This document shows, piece by piece, positions 33,049 to 42,044 of a stretch of 49,960 bases of DNA (its first letter is position 1; every line of letters begins with the position of its first letter). The position numbers and the translations under genes were made by a program. The stretch is from an uncultured Clostridia bacterium (GTDB lineage Bacteria; Bacillota; Clostridia; Christensenellales; Borkfalkiaceae). The stretch lies in assembly GCA_944363645.1 (NCBI GenBank), contig CALVUR010000009.1, positions 1 to 49,960 on the forward strand. Reading direction: 5' to 3'. A model generated the notes under the pieces. The model did no database searches and was not told the origin of the DNA. It was given only the letters and a program-made list of their open reading frames with translations.

Positions 33049-34875
33049 ATGCCTGATCAAAATTTTCAAAAATTTATAGAGGAATTAAAAAGTCGAAACG
33101 AAATTGTCGAAGTAGTTTCGGCATACTGCCAGCTTGAAAGAAGGGGTGGTGGATATTGGGCATGCTGTCCGCTTCCTGGACACATGGAAAAAACACCATC
33201 TTTTTGCGTAAACCAAGCGGGGCAGTTTTTTAAATGTTTCGGCTGTCAGCGTGGGGGCGACGTAATCACTTTCATTATGGAAGTTGAAAGTCTATCCTAC
33301 ATGGAAGCCGTTAAATTTTTGGCTAATCGTGCCAACATGGATCTTCCTGAACTATCTTATAAGGATGATTGGAAGGTTGACGAAAACGCAAAAAACCGTG
33401 AAACAAGACTAAAAATTTTAAAAGACACCGCTCGTTTTTATGTAAGCAATCTCTCTAAGCCAGAGGGCGCACCATATTTAGAATATATCTATAAACGTGG
33501 CTTTGATCAAACGACAATCCGCACCTTTGGGCTTGGTTGTTCAACTGACTATAAATCACTTCCCAAATATTTAAGGGAAAAGGGCTACTCTTACGAAGAC
33601 ATGTTAAGTTGTGGCGTAGTATCATACAATAAGGATACGCAAGAATACAGCGACTTTGAAGCCCACCGCATGATTGTCCCCATTATAGACAGTTTTTCAA
33701 ACGTAATCGCCTTTGGCGGTAGGGTAATTGAAAAAACCGACTTTGCAAAATACAAAAACACCCGTGAAACAAGCGTGTTTGTAAAAAACCGTGCGCTGTT
33801 TAACGCAAACAACATTAAAAAATTAAAGCGTGAAATGGGCACTTTGCCATATGTAATTTTGGTTGAAGGCTACATGGATGTAATCGCTTTACACACCGCC
33901 GGCATAAAAAACGCAATCGCAAGCATGGGTACATCGCTCACCGTAGAGCAAGCAAGACTAATTTTAAGATATTCTGATACAGTAATCGTAAGTTACGATG
34001 GCGACGCCGCAGGTCAAAAAGCAACCTTTAGGGGTATGCAAATTTTAAAGGATGCTGGGCTAAATGTCAAAGTAATTGCAATTCCTGACAACATGGACCC
34101 AGACGAATATATTAAGGCAAAGGGCGTTGATGCTTATAAAGATTTGTTGCTTGAAGCCCAGCCTTTAATCGATTATAAATTGCAATATTTAACTAAAACT
34201 TTCAACATAAACGACACGGTTGAACGCCGTAAATTTTTGGATAAAGCATTGCAAGTTATACTTGAAAGTGATAAAGAATTTGAGCGTGAAGAACTTTTAA
34301 GAAAACTCAGCCAAATCACAAAAATCACTTATGAATCACTTAAACGAGATTTAGACCAGACTTCGCAAAAGTCCGCCTATAAGCCCGTTATCGCACCAAG
34401 ACAGCCCGAAATTCATACCGATGATGAGCCTGATTCAGCACTTATCAAAGCAGAAAGGCTTGTTTTATCGGCGATACTAAACGGCGTAAGTTACGCAAAA
34501 ATTAACGACTTAGTTGGACTTGAATTTTCTTCCCAAATAAGAAGCGAAATTGCATCAACAATTTTGATGCTTGCAGAAGAAAACAAGCAAATATCTGCTT
34601 CAATCGTTACGCACATTTTGGGCGAAGAATATTACACCGAACTAAACAACATATTAAGTTTGATAGATATCGGTTTAGGAGAAAGGAAGTCCGATATTTT
34701 ATACTATGAAGACTGTGTAAAGTTTATCAAAATGACCAATTTAGAAACTGATATACAGTACTTAAAAGACTATGCAGTAAACGAAACTGACGTAAAGCGT
34801 CAACTTTTCGCAATAACCAAAATTAGAGATAAACAAAACGAGTTACATAAACTCAAAACGGAGGATAAATTATGA
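33049..34875 (+). CDS. dnaG: DNA primase
   Basis: 608 residues. The CHC2 zinc domain has Cys40, His45, Cys63, Cys66 ([13 protein letters not shown]...CFGC), with two extra residues between the first Cys and His compared with the common CPFH form. The catalytic core follows ([47 protein letters not shown] near 323-331). A C-terminal helicase-binding region lies after 465. The dispersed repeat sits at residues 440-449 ([10 protein letters not shown]), in the linker between core and C-terminal domain. DnaG makes primers for the lagging strand. The stop overlaps the rpoD ATG by 4 bases. Confidence 0.96.
   Translation: MPDQNFQKFIEELKSRNEIVEVVSAYCQLERRGGGYWACCPLPGHMEKTPSFCVNQAGQFFKCFGCQRGGDVITFIMEVESLSYMEAVKFLANRANMDLPELSYKDDWKVDENAKNRETRLKILKDTARFYVSNLSKPEGAPYLEYIYKRGFDQTTIRTFGLGCSTDYKSLPKYLREKGYSYEDMLSCGVVSYNKDTQEYSDFEAHRMIVPIIDSFSNVIAFGGRVIEKTDFAKYKNTRETSVFVKNRALFNANNIKKLKREMGTLPYVILVEGYMDVIALHTAGIKNAIASMGTSLTVEQARLILRYSDTVIVSYDGDAAGQKATFRGMQILKDAGLNVKVIAIPDNMDPDEYIKAKGVDAYKDLLLEAQPLIDYKLQYLTKTFNINDTVERRKFLDKALQVILESDKEFEREELLRKLSQITKITYESLKRDLDQTSQKSAYKPVIAPRQPEIHTDDEPDSALIKAERLVLSAILNGVSYAKINDLVGLEFSSQIRSEIASTILMLAEENKQISASIVTHILGEEYYTELNNILSLIDIGLGERKSDILYYEDCVKFIKMTNLETDIQYLKDYAVNETDVKRQLFAITKIRDKQNELHKLKTEDKL
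34367..34396 (+). repeat. dispersed repeat, copy 15, inside dnaG
   Basis: AAAAGTCCGCCTATAAGCCC then GTTATCGCACC, translated K-S-A-Y-K-P-V-I-A. It sits in the interdomain linker, where an insertion should be tolerated. Confidence 0.9.
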
Positions 34876-35924
34876 TTGACGATGCTGTTTTAACGGAGAT
34901 AGCCAATGAGATTATAATCGATTACAAAAAGCGTGGTACAATTACGACAGACGCACTTTGTGATAGATTAGAAAAGGTTGAAATGAGCGACGAACAAATG
35001 GAATGGATGCACAAAACCATTGAAGACGCCGGCATTCAAATCGTAGACGAAACCATTCAAGAACAGGACTTATACGACCAACTTGTTAAAGAAATAAGTA
35101 TGGACGACCCTGTTAAACTTTATTTAAAAGATATTGGTAAAGTTCCGTTATTATCAAGCGAAGAAGAAATCGAATTAGCAAAGCGTATGGCAGCAGGCGA
35201 TAAAGAAGCCAAAACCATTTTGACCGAAGCAAATTTAAGGCTTGTTGTATCAATCGCAAAACGCCATGTCGGTAGGGGTATGCACTTTTTAGACCTTATC
35301 CAAGAAGGCAATATGGGCTTGATGAAAGCAGTTGAAAAGTTTGACTATGAAAGAGGTTATAAACTTTCAACATATGCTACATGGTGGATAAGACAAGCCA
35401 TTACCCGTGCCATTGCCGACCAAGCAAGAACAATCCGTATCCCCGTTCACATGGTAGAAACCATTCATAAACAAGCAAGGGTAACTCGTCAACTATTGCA
35501 GGAATTAGGCAGAGATCCTTACCCAGCAGAAATCGCAAAAGAAATGGGTATACCAGAATCAAGAGTTATCGAAATTCAAAAAATTGCGCAAGATCCTGTA
35601 TCTTTAGAAACCCCAATCGGTGAAGAAGAAGATAGCCACCTTGGTGATTTTATTGTGGACGAAAATGCGCAGTCGCCGGGGGAAGTAGTCGAAACTTCAA
35701 TGCTTCACGAACAGTTAATTCAGGTTTTAGACACCCTTACCCCACGTGAAGAAAAGGTTTTGCGTTTGCGCTATGGCATCGATGACGGCAGACCAAGGAC
35801 GTTAGAAGAAGTTGGTAAAGAATTTAACGTTACTCGTGAACGTATCCGCCAAATCGAAGCAAAAGCATTAAGAAAAATGCGCAACCCACAAAGATCCAAA
35901 AAACTTAAAGATTTTCTTAACTAA
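34872..35924 (+). CDS. rpoD: RNA polymerase sigma factor SigA (RpoD)
   Basis: 350 residues: a short region 1.1 (about 1-60), region 1.2 ([17 protein letters not shown]), region 2 ([37 protein letters not shown] for -10 recognition), region 3 and region 4 ([18 protein letters not shown] for -35 recognition). Primary sigma factor; it matches the TTGACA/TATAAT promoters seen here. It overlaps dnaG (4 bases) and trmK (1 base). Confidence 0.97.
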   Translation: MIDDAVLTEIANEIIIDYKKRGTITTDALCDRLEKVEMSDEQMEWMHKTIEDAGIQIVDETIQEQDLYDQLVKEISMDDPVKLYLKDIGKVPLLSSEEEIELAKRMAAGDKEAKTILTEANLRLVVSIAKRHVGRGMHFLDLIQEGNMGLMKAVEKFDYERGYKLSTYATWWIRQAITRAIADQARTIRIPVHMVETIHKQARVTRQLLQELGRDPYPAEIAKEMGIPESRVIEIQKIAQDPVSLETPIGEEEDSHLGDFIVDENAQSPGEVVETSMLHEQLIQVLDTLTPREEKVLRLRYGIDDGRPRTLEEVGKEFNVTRERIRQIEAKALRKMRNPQRSKKLKDFLN

Positions 35925-36592
35925 TGACTAAACGAATTGAAAAAATAACATCGCTTTTATCGGGCGGTGAAAGTTTTGCTGACGTTGGCTGCGATCACGG
36001 CTATGTTAGCCAATATGTGCTTGATAATAAGTTATATAATAAGGTTTACGTAACCGATATATCAAAGCCAAGTTTAGATAAAGCAATCAATCTTTTAAAC
36101 GAAAATCACGGCGGAAAATTCACACCAATTTTAACCGATGGGTTAAAAAATGTACCCTATTGCGACACTGTCGTAATTGCCGGTATGGGCGGTGAAGAAA
36201 TTATCAAAATTTTACAAAAGTCCGCCTATAAGCCCGTTATCGCCATATTACAGCCCATGAAAAACGATGAAAAACTTCGAAAATTTTTACATCAAAGCGG
36301 TTATGGGCTTGATGTTGACTACATGTTTTACGACGATAATAAGTATTATCACTTAATGCGTGCAGTCCTTGATTTAAAAGATTGTTATACCGAAAAAGAA
36401 GAAACTTACGGTAGGGGTAATTTAAGTGGCAACGAAGATTTTATTCTGTATTTAGAAGGTAAAATCAACGAAACCCAAAAATTGCTTGAAGAAAAAAATT
36501 TGCAACAAACATCACGTAAACAATTAACACAAAGACTTGAAACTTTGAGAGGATTGAAAGATGAAATTAAGAGAGATTTACGAGTTGATTGA
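35924..36592 (+). CDS. trmK: tRNA (adenine22-N1)-methyltransferase TrmK
   Basis: 222 residues with the SAM motif ADVGCDHGYVSQYVL near 18, the family hallmark DTVVIAGMGGEEIIKIL near 81 and ILQPM near 107. The enzyme methylates A22 of certain tRNAs. Between those last two motifs the dispersed repeat encodes [10 protein letters not shown], so the repeat supplies the helix-to-strand turn and part of the strand. It starts on the last base of the rpoD stop and overlaps nif3 by 32 bases. Confidence 0.92.
   Translation: MTKRIEKITSLLSGGESFADVGCDHGYVSQYVLDNKLYNKVYVTDISKPSLDKAINLLNENHGGKFTPILTDGLKNVPYCDTVVIAGMGGEEIIKILQKSAYKPVIAILQPMKNDEKLRKFLHQSGYGLDVDYMFYDDNKYYHLMRAVLDLKDCYTEKEETYGRGNLSGNEDFILYLEGKINETQKLLEEKNLQQTSRKQLTQRLETLRGLKDEIKRDLRVD
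36216..36246 (+). repeat. dispersed repeat, copy 16, inside trmK
   Basis: AAAAGTCCGCCTATAAGCCC then GTTATCGCCA. It has the same sequence and reading frame as the dnaG copy 1.8 kb away (K-S-A-Y-K-P-V-I-A), though the two proteins are unrelated. Confidence 0.92.
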
Positions 36593-37331
36593 CAGGTTTG
36601 CACCCTTTGAACTTTCAACCATGTACGAAAAAAACTGCAGGTTTGAAGACAACAGCGGTATAATTGTAGACACAGAAGCCGATATTACAAATGTGTTGTT
36701 TACTCTCGATTTAACCGACCGTGTTGTAGAGCATGCACAATGGATAAAAGCAGGTTTAATCATAACCCACCACCCGGCAATTTTTTACGGAATAAAAAAG
36801 ATTGACGGCGTACTTTTAAAAGCGGCATCTGCTGGCATTGGCGTAATTTCTTGCCACTTAAATTTTGACGTTGCCGAAAAGGGTATTGATTATCACTTGG
36901 CAAAGGGCGTTGCAGATCCTGAAGATAAGGATATCGAAATTTTAGAGCCATTGCTTTCCGGCACAGGCTACGGCAGAAGATATCAGGTAAACACATCTTT
37001 AGAAGAACTTGCAGAAAACATTGAAAGGGAATTTAACACAAAGGTAAATGTGTATGGCGACAAGACCGCTTACATCAAAAAAGCGGCAAGTTTTTGCGGT
37101 TCAGGGCTTAATACAAACACCTTAAACATTCCAGCAGATGTGTATATTTCCGCAGACATACCCCACCATGTCCTTGTTGAAGCGATAAAAAGTGGCAAGC
37201 GTGTAATCGCAATGACACATTACGCAAGTGAAAACTATGGCATGAAAAAAATCTGCAAACATTTTTCAAACATTTATAGATTAAAAAACAAGCTTGATTT
37301 CAGTTACTTTGATGATGATAGATTCATTTAA
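36561..37331 (+). CDS. Nif3-like dinuclear metal centre protein (YqfO)
   Basis: 256 residues with the Nif3 metal-binding histidines (ITHHPAIFYGIKKI near 67, SCHLNFDVAEKGIDYHLA near 95) and the C-terminal H-x3-E pair (THYASENYGM near 225). Nif3-family proteins form hexamers with a two-metal site; their reaction is unsettled, although some act as GTP cyclohydrolase-like hydrolases. It lacks the central PII-like domain of longer homologues such as B. subtilis YqfO. It overlaps trmK by 32 bases. Confidence 0.92.
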   Translation: MKLREIYELIDRFAPFELSTMYEKNCRFEDNSGIIVDTEADITNVLFTLDLTDRVVEHAQWIKAGLIITHHPAIFYGIKKIDGVLLKAASAGIGVISCHLNFDVAEKGIDYHLAKGVADPEDKDIEILEPLLSGTGYGRRYQVNTSLEELAENIEREFNTKVNVYGDKTAYIKKAASFCGSGLNTNTLNIPADVYISADIPHHVLVEAIKSGKRVIAMTHYASENYGMKKICKHFSNIYRLKNKLDFSYFDDDRFI

Positions 37332-37348
37332 TCAAGCGAAGGAGAATT

Positions 37349-38044
37349 ATGGTAGAAAAGTTATTGGAATATCAAGAAGTTGACAGATCGCTTAAAAGCA
37401 TTGAAGAAGAATTAAGAAAAAGTGATGAATTCAAAAAGTATGCTCAAGCGGTCAAGTTTTTAAAAACCGTAACCGAAAGCAAGGCTCAAATCGAATCAAA
37501 AGCAACATCGCTTTTATCAAGTATGCAGGCTTTAGAAGCAAAACTTAAACAACTTAACGAAGATAAAAACGAGTTTGGCGAAATTAAAGATATCGAAAAC
37601 GAAGACACCTTGGCATTTTTAAAGAAAAAATCTCAAGAACTATCAAAGCAATGCGCCTTGTTAGAAACTGAAATCGAAAAACTTACCAAAGAAATGACAG
37701 AACTTTTGCGTTCTTATAAAGAGTTAATGGATAAAACAAAACTTATGCTCGCCCAACAAGACGAAAATAAGGAAAAATACGAAAAGTTATCCAAAGATAA
37801 GGCAAAAGAAAAGGATGCAATCAATAAAAAACTTGAAAAAATCGCAAAGGATATCCCTGAAGAATATTTAAATAAATACAAGGAAAAACGTAAAGATTCA
37901 AAATTCCCGATCATTTACGAAATTCAGGGTAAACACTGCTCGGCTTGCGGTACAGAATTATCTCAACTTGCACTTTCCCGCATTAAGACGGAAAAAATCA
38001 TCGAATGCGAAAACTGCAGACGCTTGGTGTTTATAAAGGAATAA
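37349..38044 (+). CDS. coiled-coil and C4 zinc-ribbon protein (DUF164)
   Basis: 231 residues: a long coiled coil (about 1-180, lysine/glutamate-rich heptads) and a C-terminal zinc ribbon with CSAC near 201 and CENC near 222. This is the zf-RING_7/DUF164 layout of HP0958-like proteins, which are thought to bind nucleic acid or act as chaperones. It commonly follows nif3 in Clostridia, as here. A 17-base tandem duplication starts at its stop codon. Confidence 0.88.
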   Translation: MVEKLLEYQEVDRSLKSIEEELRKSDEFKKYAQAVKFLKTVTESKAQIESKATSLLSSMQALEAKLKQLNEDKNEFGEIKDIENEDTLAFLKKKSQELSKQCALLETEIEKLTKEMTELLRSYKELMDKTKLMLAQQDENKEKYEKLSKDKAKEKDAINKKLEKIAKDIPEEYLNKYKEKRKDSKFPIIYEIQGKHCSACGTELSQLALSRIKTEKIIECENCRRLVFIKE

Positions 38045-38074
38045 TTTAAAGCGCAACATAATTTAAAGCGCAAC
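38041..38074 (+). repeat. 17-base tandem duplication at the zinc-ribbon gene stop
   Basis: ATAATTTAAAGCGCAAC occurs twice head to tail (38041-38057, 38058-38074); the first copy carries the TAA stop. It resembles the duplication at the sepF stop in layout, not in sequence. Confidence 0.88.
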
Positions 38075-38087
38075 ATAAAATTTTGTA

Positions 38088-38197
38088 TTGTAAATTTAAT
38101 TTACAAAAAGTTTAAAAAATTGATTTGTAAGGCAAATTTACTTGACAAGGCAAAATAAATAAGTATAATATTGGTGTAAGGTAAATTTACTTTACAC
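38088..38197 (+). promoter_or_regulatory. ylxM-ffh promoter among three related palindromes
   Basis: TTGACA (38142-38147), 16-base spacer and TATAAT (38164-38169) form the promoter. Near-identical palindromic sequences of about 20 bases flank it: GTAAGGCAAATTTACTTGAC (38127-38146, overlapping the -35) and GTAAGGTAAATTTACTTTAC (38177-38196). A shorter relative, GTAAATTTAATTTAC, lies at 38090-38104. The two long copies are 50 bases apart, about five helical turns. Confidence 0.7.
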
Positions 38198-38218
38198 CTT
38201 TATTTTTGGCGGTGAAAT

Positions 38219-38512
38219 ATGAAAATTGAGGAAATGGGGTATATACAACTTTTAGATTTATATAAAGGGCTTTTAACCCCCACAAAGGCAGAAGTTGCCG
38301 AAATGTACTTTTCGTGCGACCTATCTTTGACCGAAATTGCCGAAATAAAAAACTGCACACGCCAAAGCGTACTTGACACAATCAAATCTGTTAAGCAAGA
38401 ACTTGACAGTTTTGAAAAAAAGGTGGGCTTTTTGGCGTACAAAAACAAGGTTAAACAAACAGTTTCAACACTTACAGATGACCATAAAGAAATTATAAAA
38501 GGAATTTTGTAA
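38219..38512 (+). CDS. ylxM: YlxM family SRP-associated helix-turn-helix protein
   Basis: 97 residues with the sigma-4-like helix-turn-helix LTEIAEIKNCTRQSVLDTIKS near 40-60, typical of UPF0122/YlxM. In streptococci YlxM modulates signal recognition particle activity. It is one base from ffh, in the usual ylxM-ffh order, behind a promoter flanked by palindromes. Confidence 0.92.
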   Translation: MKIEEMGYIQLLDLYKGLLTPTKAEVAEMYFSCDLSLTEIAEIKNCTRQSVLDTIKSVKQELDSFEKKVGFLAYKNKVKQTVSTLTDDHKEIIKGIL

Positions 38513-38513
38513 C

Positions 38514-39833
38514 ATGGCAGCATTTTCATCATTAGGCGAAAAACTCAATCACGTGTTTTCAAAACTTACAAAGCGTGGAAAACTTACTGAACTTGAGATA
38601 AAACAAGCAATGCGTGAAATTCGTATTGCGCTTTTAGAGGCTGACGTTAATATCAAGGTTGCAAAAGACTTTATCAATTCGGTTTCTGAAAAGGCAGTAG
38701 GTCAAGACATTTTAAAAAGTCTTAATCCTACCCAACAAGTTATCAAAATTGTTAATGAAGAATTGATCGCTTTAATGGGCGGTCAAAACCAAAAGTTAGA
38801 AGTCGCACCAAAGCCACCCACAGTCATTATGATGTGCGGTTTGCAAGGTGCCGGTAAAACAACATTATCCGGTAAACTTGCATTGTTACTTAAAAAGCAG
38901 GGCAAAAAACCCTTGCTTGTTGCGTGCGACGTATATAGACCTGCCGCTATAAAACAACTCATGGTTGTTGGTGAAAAGGCAGGCGTTCAGGTTTTTGAAA
39001 AGGGACAAGGCGATCCTATTAAAATCGCCAAAGAAGGTATTGATTACGCAAACAAGTTTGGTTTAGATACGGTAATTATCGACACCGCCGGTAGGCTTGA
39101 AATCGATGACAACCTTATGACCGAACTTGAAAATATCAATTCAGCCGTTTCCCCAACAGAAATTTTACTCGTTGTCGACTCAATGACAGGTCAAGTTGCC
39201 GTAAACGTTGCCGAAGGCTTTTCTTCAAGGCTTCCAATAACGGGCGTTGTACTTACAAAACTTGACGGCGACACAAGGGGTGGTGCGTGCTTATCAGTTA
39301 AAGCGGTAACCGGTAAACCCATTAAGTTCTGTGGCGTTGGCGAAAAACTTACCGACATTGAACCTTTCTATCCCGACCGTATGGCAAACAGAATTTTGGG
39401 CATGGGCGATGTATTGACGCTCATTGAAAAGGCCCAAGAAGCCATAAAGGAAGAAGATGCGAAAAAACTTGAAAAGAAGTTAAGGGAAAACAATTTTGAT
39501 TTAAACGATTATTTAGAGCAAATCGAAATGTTAAAAAAGATGGGTGGCGCAAGTGCCGTAATGTCAATGATGCCGGGCATGGGTAAACTTAAAGTTAAAG
39601 ACGGCGATGTTGACGAGCAAGAGATTTACCGCATGAAGGCAATCATCCAGTCAATGACACAAAAAGAAAGACGCAATCCCCAAATCATTAACTATTCAAG
39701 GAAGATGCGTATCGCTAAAGGTAGCGGTACTTCACTTCAACAAATTAACGCACTTTTAAAGCAGTACGAACAAATTAAAGTAATAATTAAGCAAATGAAA
39801 AACAACAAAGGGAGGCTTCCCTTTAAATTCTAA
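38514..39833 (+). CDS. ffh: signal recognition particle protein Ffh (SRP54)
   Basis: 439 residues: N domain (1-85), G domain with P-loop GLQGAGKTTLSGKL near 108, DTAGR near 188, TKLDGD near 246, and the methionine-rich M domain with MMPGMG near 353 and the RNA-binding helix GSGTSLQQINALL near 404. It targets nascent membrane proteins to the translocase. A repeat copy starts inside the stop codon and probably terminates or attenuates transcription before rpsP. Confidence 0.97.
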   Translation: MAAFSSLGEKLNHVFSKLTKRGKLTELEIKQAMREIRIALLEADVNIKVAKDFINSVSEKAVGQDILKSLNPTQQVIKIVNEELIALMGGQNQKLEVAPKPPTVIMMCGLQGAGKTTLSGKLALLLKKQGKKPLLVACDVYRPAAIKQLMVVGEKAGVQVFEKGQGDPIKIAKEGIDYANKFGLDTVIIDTAGRLEIDDNLMTELENINSAVSPTEILLVVDSMTGQVAVNVAEGFSSRLPITGVVLTKLDGDTRGGACLSVKAVTGKPIKFCGVGEKLTDIEPFYPDRMANRILGMGDVLTLIEKAQEAIKEEDAKKLEKKLRENNFDLNDYLEQIEMLKKMGGASAVMSMMPGMGKLKVKDGDVDEQEIYRMKAIIQSMTQKERRNPQIINYSRKMRIAKGSGTSLQQINALLKQYEQIKVIIKQMKNNKGRLPFKF

Positions 39834-39868
39834 AAAGTGGCGATAACGGGCTTATAGCCCCACTTTTT
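39832..39868 (-). repeat. dispersed repeat, copy 17, abutting the ffh stop
   Basis: Begins within the TAA stop (39831-39833). Full two-tier palindrome: arms AAAAAGTGG / CCACTTTTT, inner stem GGGCT-tat-AGCCC. Confidence 0.94.
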
Positions 39869-39958
39869 ACAAAAAATCAAGGCAAAAACCCTTAAAGAAA
39901 AAGGGCATTAAAAATTAAAAAAATAAAAAAGAAGATATATTTACGGAGGTAAATTAAA

Positions 39959-40255
39959 ATGGCAGTTAAAATGAGATTAACAAGAATGGGCGATAAGAAA
40001 TCACCATTTTATCGTATCGTAGTTGTTGATAGCAGAGTTGCAAGAGATGGCAAATACATCGACAAAGTTGGTCATTACAACCCAACAACACAACCTGCTG
40101 AAGTAGTTATCGATGCAGAAAAGGCAAAAGACTGGCTTTCAAAAGGTGTTCAACCAACTGAAACAGTTAAATCACTTCTTGTTAATGCTGGCGTTATCGA
40201 AAAGAGCAATAAGTTAAGCCCAGCAAAGACCAATCCTAAAAAGAAAAAAGGTTAA
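39959..40255 (+). CDS. rpsP: 30S ribosomal protein S16
   Basis: 98 residues, beginning [26 protein letters not shown] as S16 does, with a lysine-rich tail. It binds 16S rRNA early in assembly. Strong ribosome-binding site (GGAGG). khpA follows after 10 bases. Confidence 0.96.
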   Translation: MAVKMRLTRMGDKKSPFYRIVVVDSRVARDGKYIDKVGHYNPTTQPAEVVIDAEKAKDWLSKGVQPTETVKSLLVNAGVIEKSNKLSPAKTNPKKKKG

Positions 40256-40265
40256 TAGGTGAGAT

Positions 40266-40508
40266 ATGTTAGACCTTATTAAGTACGTTGTATATCAATT
40301 CGCTGAAAACAAAGACGAAGTTGAATTCAAGGTAGAAGAAAACGGCGATGTAGTAAATGTTACCGTTTACTTATTACCCGAAGACATGGGTAAGGTTATC
40401 GGCAGACAAGGCAAAATCGCAAAGGCTTTAAGGACTTTGGTTAAATCGGCTTCCGCTAAATCTGGCAAGAAGTACAACATTGAAATTTCTGAAAAAGTAG
40501 GGGCTTAG
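40266..40508 (+). CDS. khpA: KH-domain RNA-binding protein KhpA
   Basis: 80 residues, a single KH domain with the GxxG loop IGRQGKIAKALRTLVKSA near 43-60. In Gram-positive bacteria KhpA pairs with KhpB and binds many RNAs affecting cell shape. It keeps its usual place between rpsP and rimM. Confidence 0.93.
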   Translation: MLDLIKYVVYQFAENKDEVEFKVEENGDVVNVTVYLLPEDMGKVIGRQGKIAKALRTLVKSASAKSGKKYNIEISEKVGA

Positions 40509-40592
40509 TTTGCCCTCTTTTTCTTTTTTCAGCAAATTTTCTCATTAAAATTTATTTAGGACTAAAATTAAAACTACTTTAAATTTGGTAAT

Positions 40593-41090
40593 ATGGAAAA
40601 AATTCAAATTGGTACAGTGTTAAAACCCCAGGGCATAATGGGGCAAATAAAGATAAGTGATTTTACCGACGGCAAAAACGCAATCAAAGATTTAGATGAA
40701 GTTTTTATCGATAATACTTCATACAAGGTTTTACAAAAATCAACAGGTCCTCAATGTATCTTTTTAACGCTTAAAGGCGTCGCAGATAGAAACACTGCAG
40801 AACTTTTGCGTGGCAAAGATGTTTTTTGCGATAAAGATAAAATCAATGTATCAAGCGACCGCTTTTTCATCACCGACATAATAGGTTGCTCGCTTTATTT
40901 AAGTAGCGGTAAACTACTTGGCGAAATCGTTGATGTTCAGGTCGCAAGCACCGATATCTTTACGGTAAAAACTCAAGAAGGCATGTGTTACTTTCCCTTT
41001 TTGAAAAAGTTAAATGCCCAAATGGACTTAGAAAATAAAAAAATTACCGTTGATGCTAAAATTTTCACGGAGGTTTGTCTTTACCAATGA
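40593..41090 (+). CDS. rimM: ribosome maturation factor RimM
   Basis: 165 residues with the N-terminal RimM barrel (IGTVLKPQGIMGQIKI; LTLKGVADRNTAELLRGKDV) and a PRC-barrel end (LGEIVDVQ...FPFLKK). It assists 30S head maturation by binding S19. It overlaps trmD by 16 bases. Confidence 0.94.
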   Translation: MEKIQIGTVLKPQGIMGQIKISDFTDGKNAIKDLDEVFIDNTSYKVLQKSTGPQCIFLTLKGVADRNTAELLRGKDVFCDKDKINVSSDRFFITDIIGCSLYLSSGKLLGEIVDVQVASTDIFTVKTQEGMCYFPFLKKLNAQMDLENKKITVDAKIFTEVCLYQ

Positions 41091-41764
41091 GAATTGATAT
41101 TTTAACGCTTTTCCCCGAAATGTTCGCACCCCTTAATGAAAGCATTATCGGTAGGGCACAAAAGGGCGAAAAGGTTCAAATCGTGGTTACCAATATACGT
41201 GATTACGCAACCGACAAGCACAAACGTTGCGATGATTATCCTTTTGGTGGCGGCGCAGGTATGGTCATGATGGTCGAACCTGTTGCAAACGCAATCGAAA
41301 GTTTAGATCCCAACCATCAAGCCTTGCGTATTTATATGTCCCCAAAGGGTAAAACCTTTTCGCAAAAACATGTTGCACGCATCTTAACGCATGACCGTAT
41401 TTTAATTTTGTGTGGGCATTATGAAGGTATCGACCAAAGAATAATCGATTTATATATTGATGAAGAAATGTCAATCGGCGATTATGTTTTGACCGGCGGT
41501 GAATTACCAGCAATGGTCATAACCGATGCAATTTGTAGATACGTAGACGGCGTTATCAGTAAAGATTCTTTAAAAAATGAAACTTTCACCGACAACTTGG
41601 TTGAATACCCACAATACACTCGTCCGCAAGAATTTAAAGGTTTAAAAGTGCCGGATGTACTACTTTCTGGCAACCATCAAGAAGTAGATAAATGGCGACT
41701 TAATGAGTCAATTAAACTCACAAAAAAGTTGCGTCCAGACCTTATTGAAAATGATAAAAAGTAG
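41075..41764 (+). CDS. trmD: tRNA (guanine37-N1)-methyltransferase TrmD
   Basis: 229 residues of the knotted SPOUT fold: DILTLFPEMF at the N-terminus, YPFGGGAGMVMM near 54, the SAM-binding knot LCGHYEGIDQR near 112 and SIGDYVLTGGELPAM near 134. The predicted protein starts MSLPMRIDIL; the second Met (41087) is the family's usual start. The last codons and TAG stop (41762-41764) lie inside a dispersed repeat. Unusually, rplS does not follow. Confidence 0.96.
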   Translation: MSLPMRIDILTLFPEMFAPLNESIIGRAQKGEKVQIVVTNIRDYATDKHKRCDDYPFGGGAGMVMMVEPVANAIESLDPNHQALRIYMSPKGKTFSQKHVARILTHDRILILCGHYEGIDQRIIDLYIDEEMSIGDYVLTGGELPAMVITDAICRYVDGVISKDSLKNETFTDNLVEYPQYTRPQEFKGLKVPDVLLSGNHQEVDKWRLNESIKLTKKLRPDLIENDKK

Positions 41765-41792
41765 CGATAACGGGCTTATAGCCCCACTTTTT
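41756..41792 (-). repeat. dispersed repeat, copy 18, supplying the trmD stop codon
   Basis: AAAAAGTAGCGATAACGGGC then TTATAGCCCCACTTTTT. It differs from copy 17 by one base, G to A in GTGG, and that change makes the TAG that ends TrmD. It occupies the place where rplS is expected. Confidence 0.93.
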
Positions 41793-42044
41793 GTAAATTT
41801 TCATACTAAAATAAGCGAAAATTTAGGTAAAATAACAAATAAATTTTAAAAGATAAAAGTTGACAATTTTTTGTCGGCTTTTTCTTTTTTTAGGCGATAT
41901 AAATAAAAAAGAAAAAAGTTGTCAATATAAATAGATTATTTTTACAAAATTTGTTATAATATAAAAAAGAGTTTTTTAATTTGCTAAAAAAAGACTAAAC
42001 TCAAAAGATAAAACTACTAATTTTTTAAATTAAAGGTGGTTATC

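Noticed and set aside
34872..34935. Frameshift at the dnaG-rpoD junction
   Set aside because: The ATGA overlap is ordinary translational coupling and both proteins are complete.
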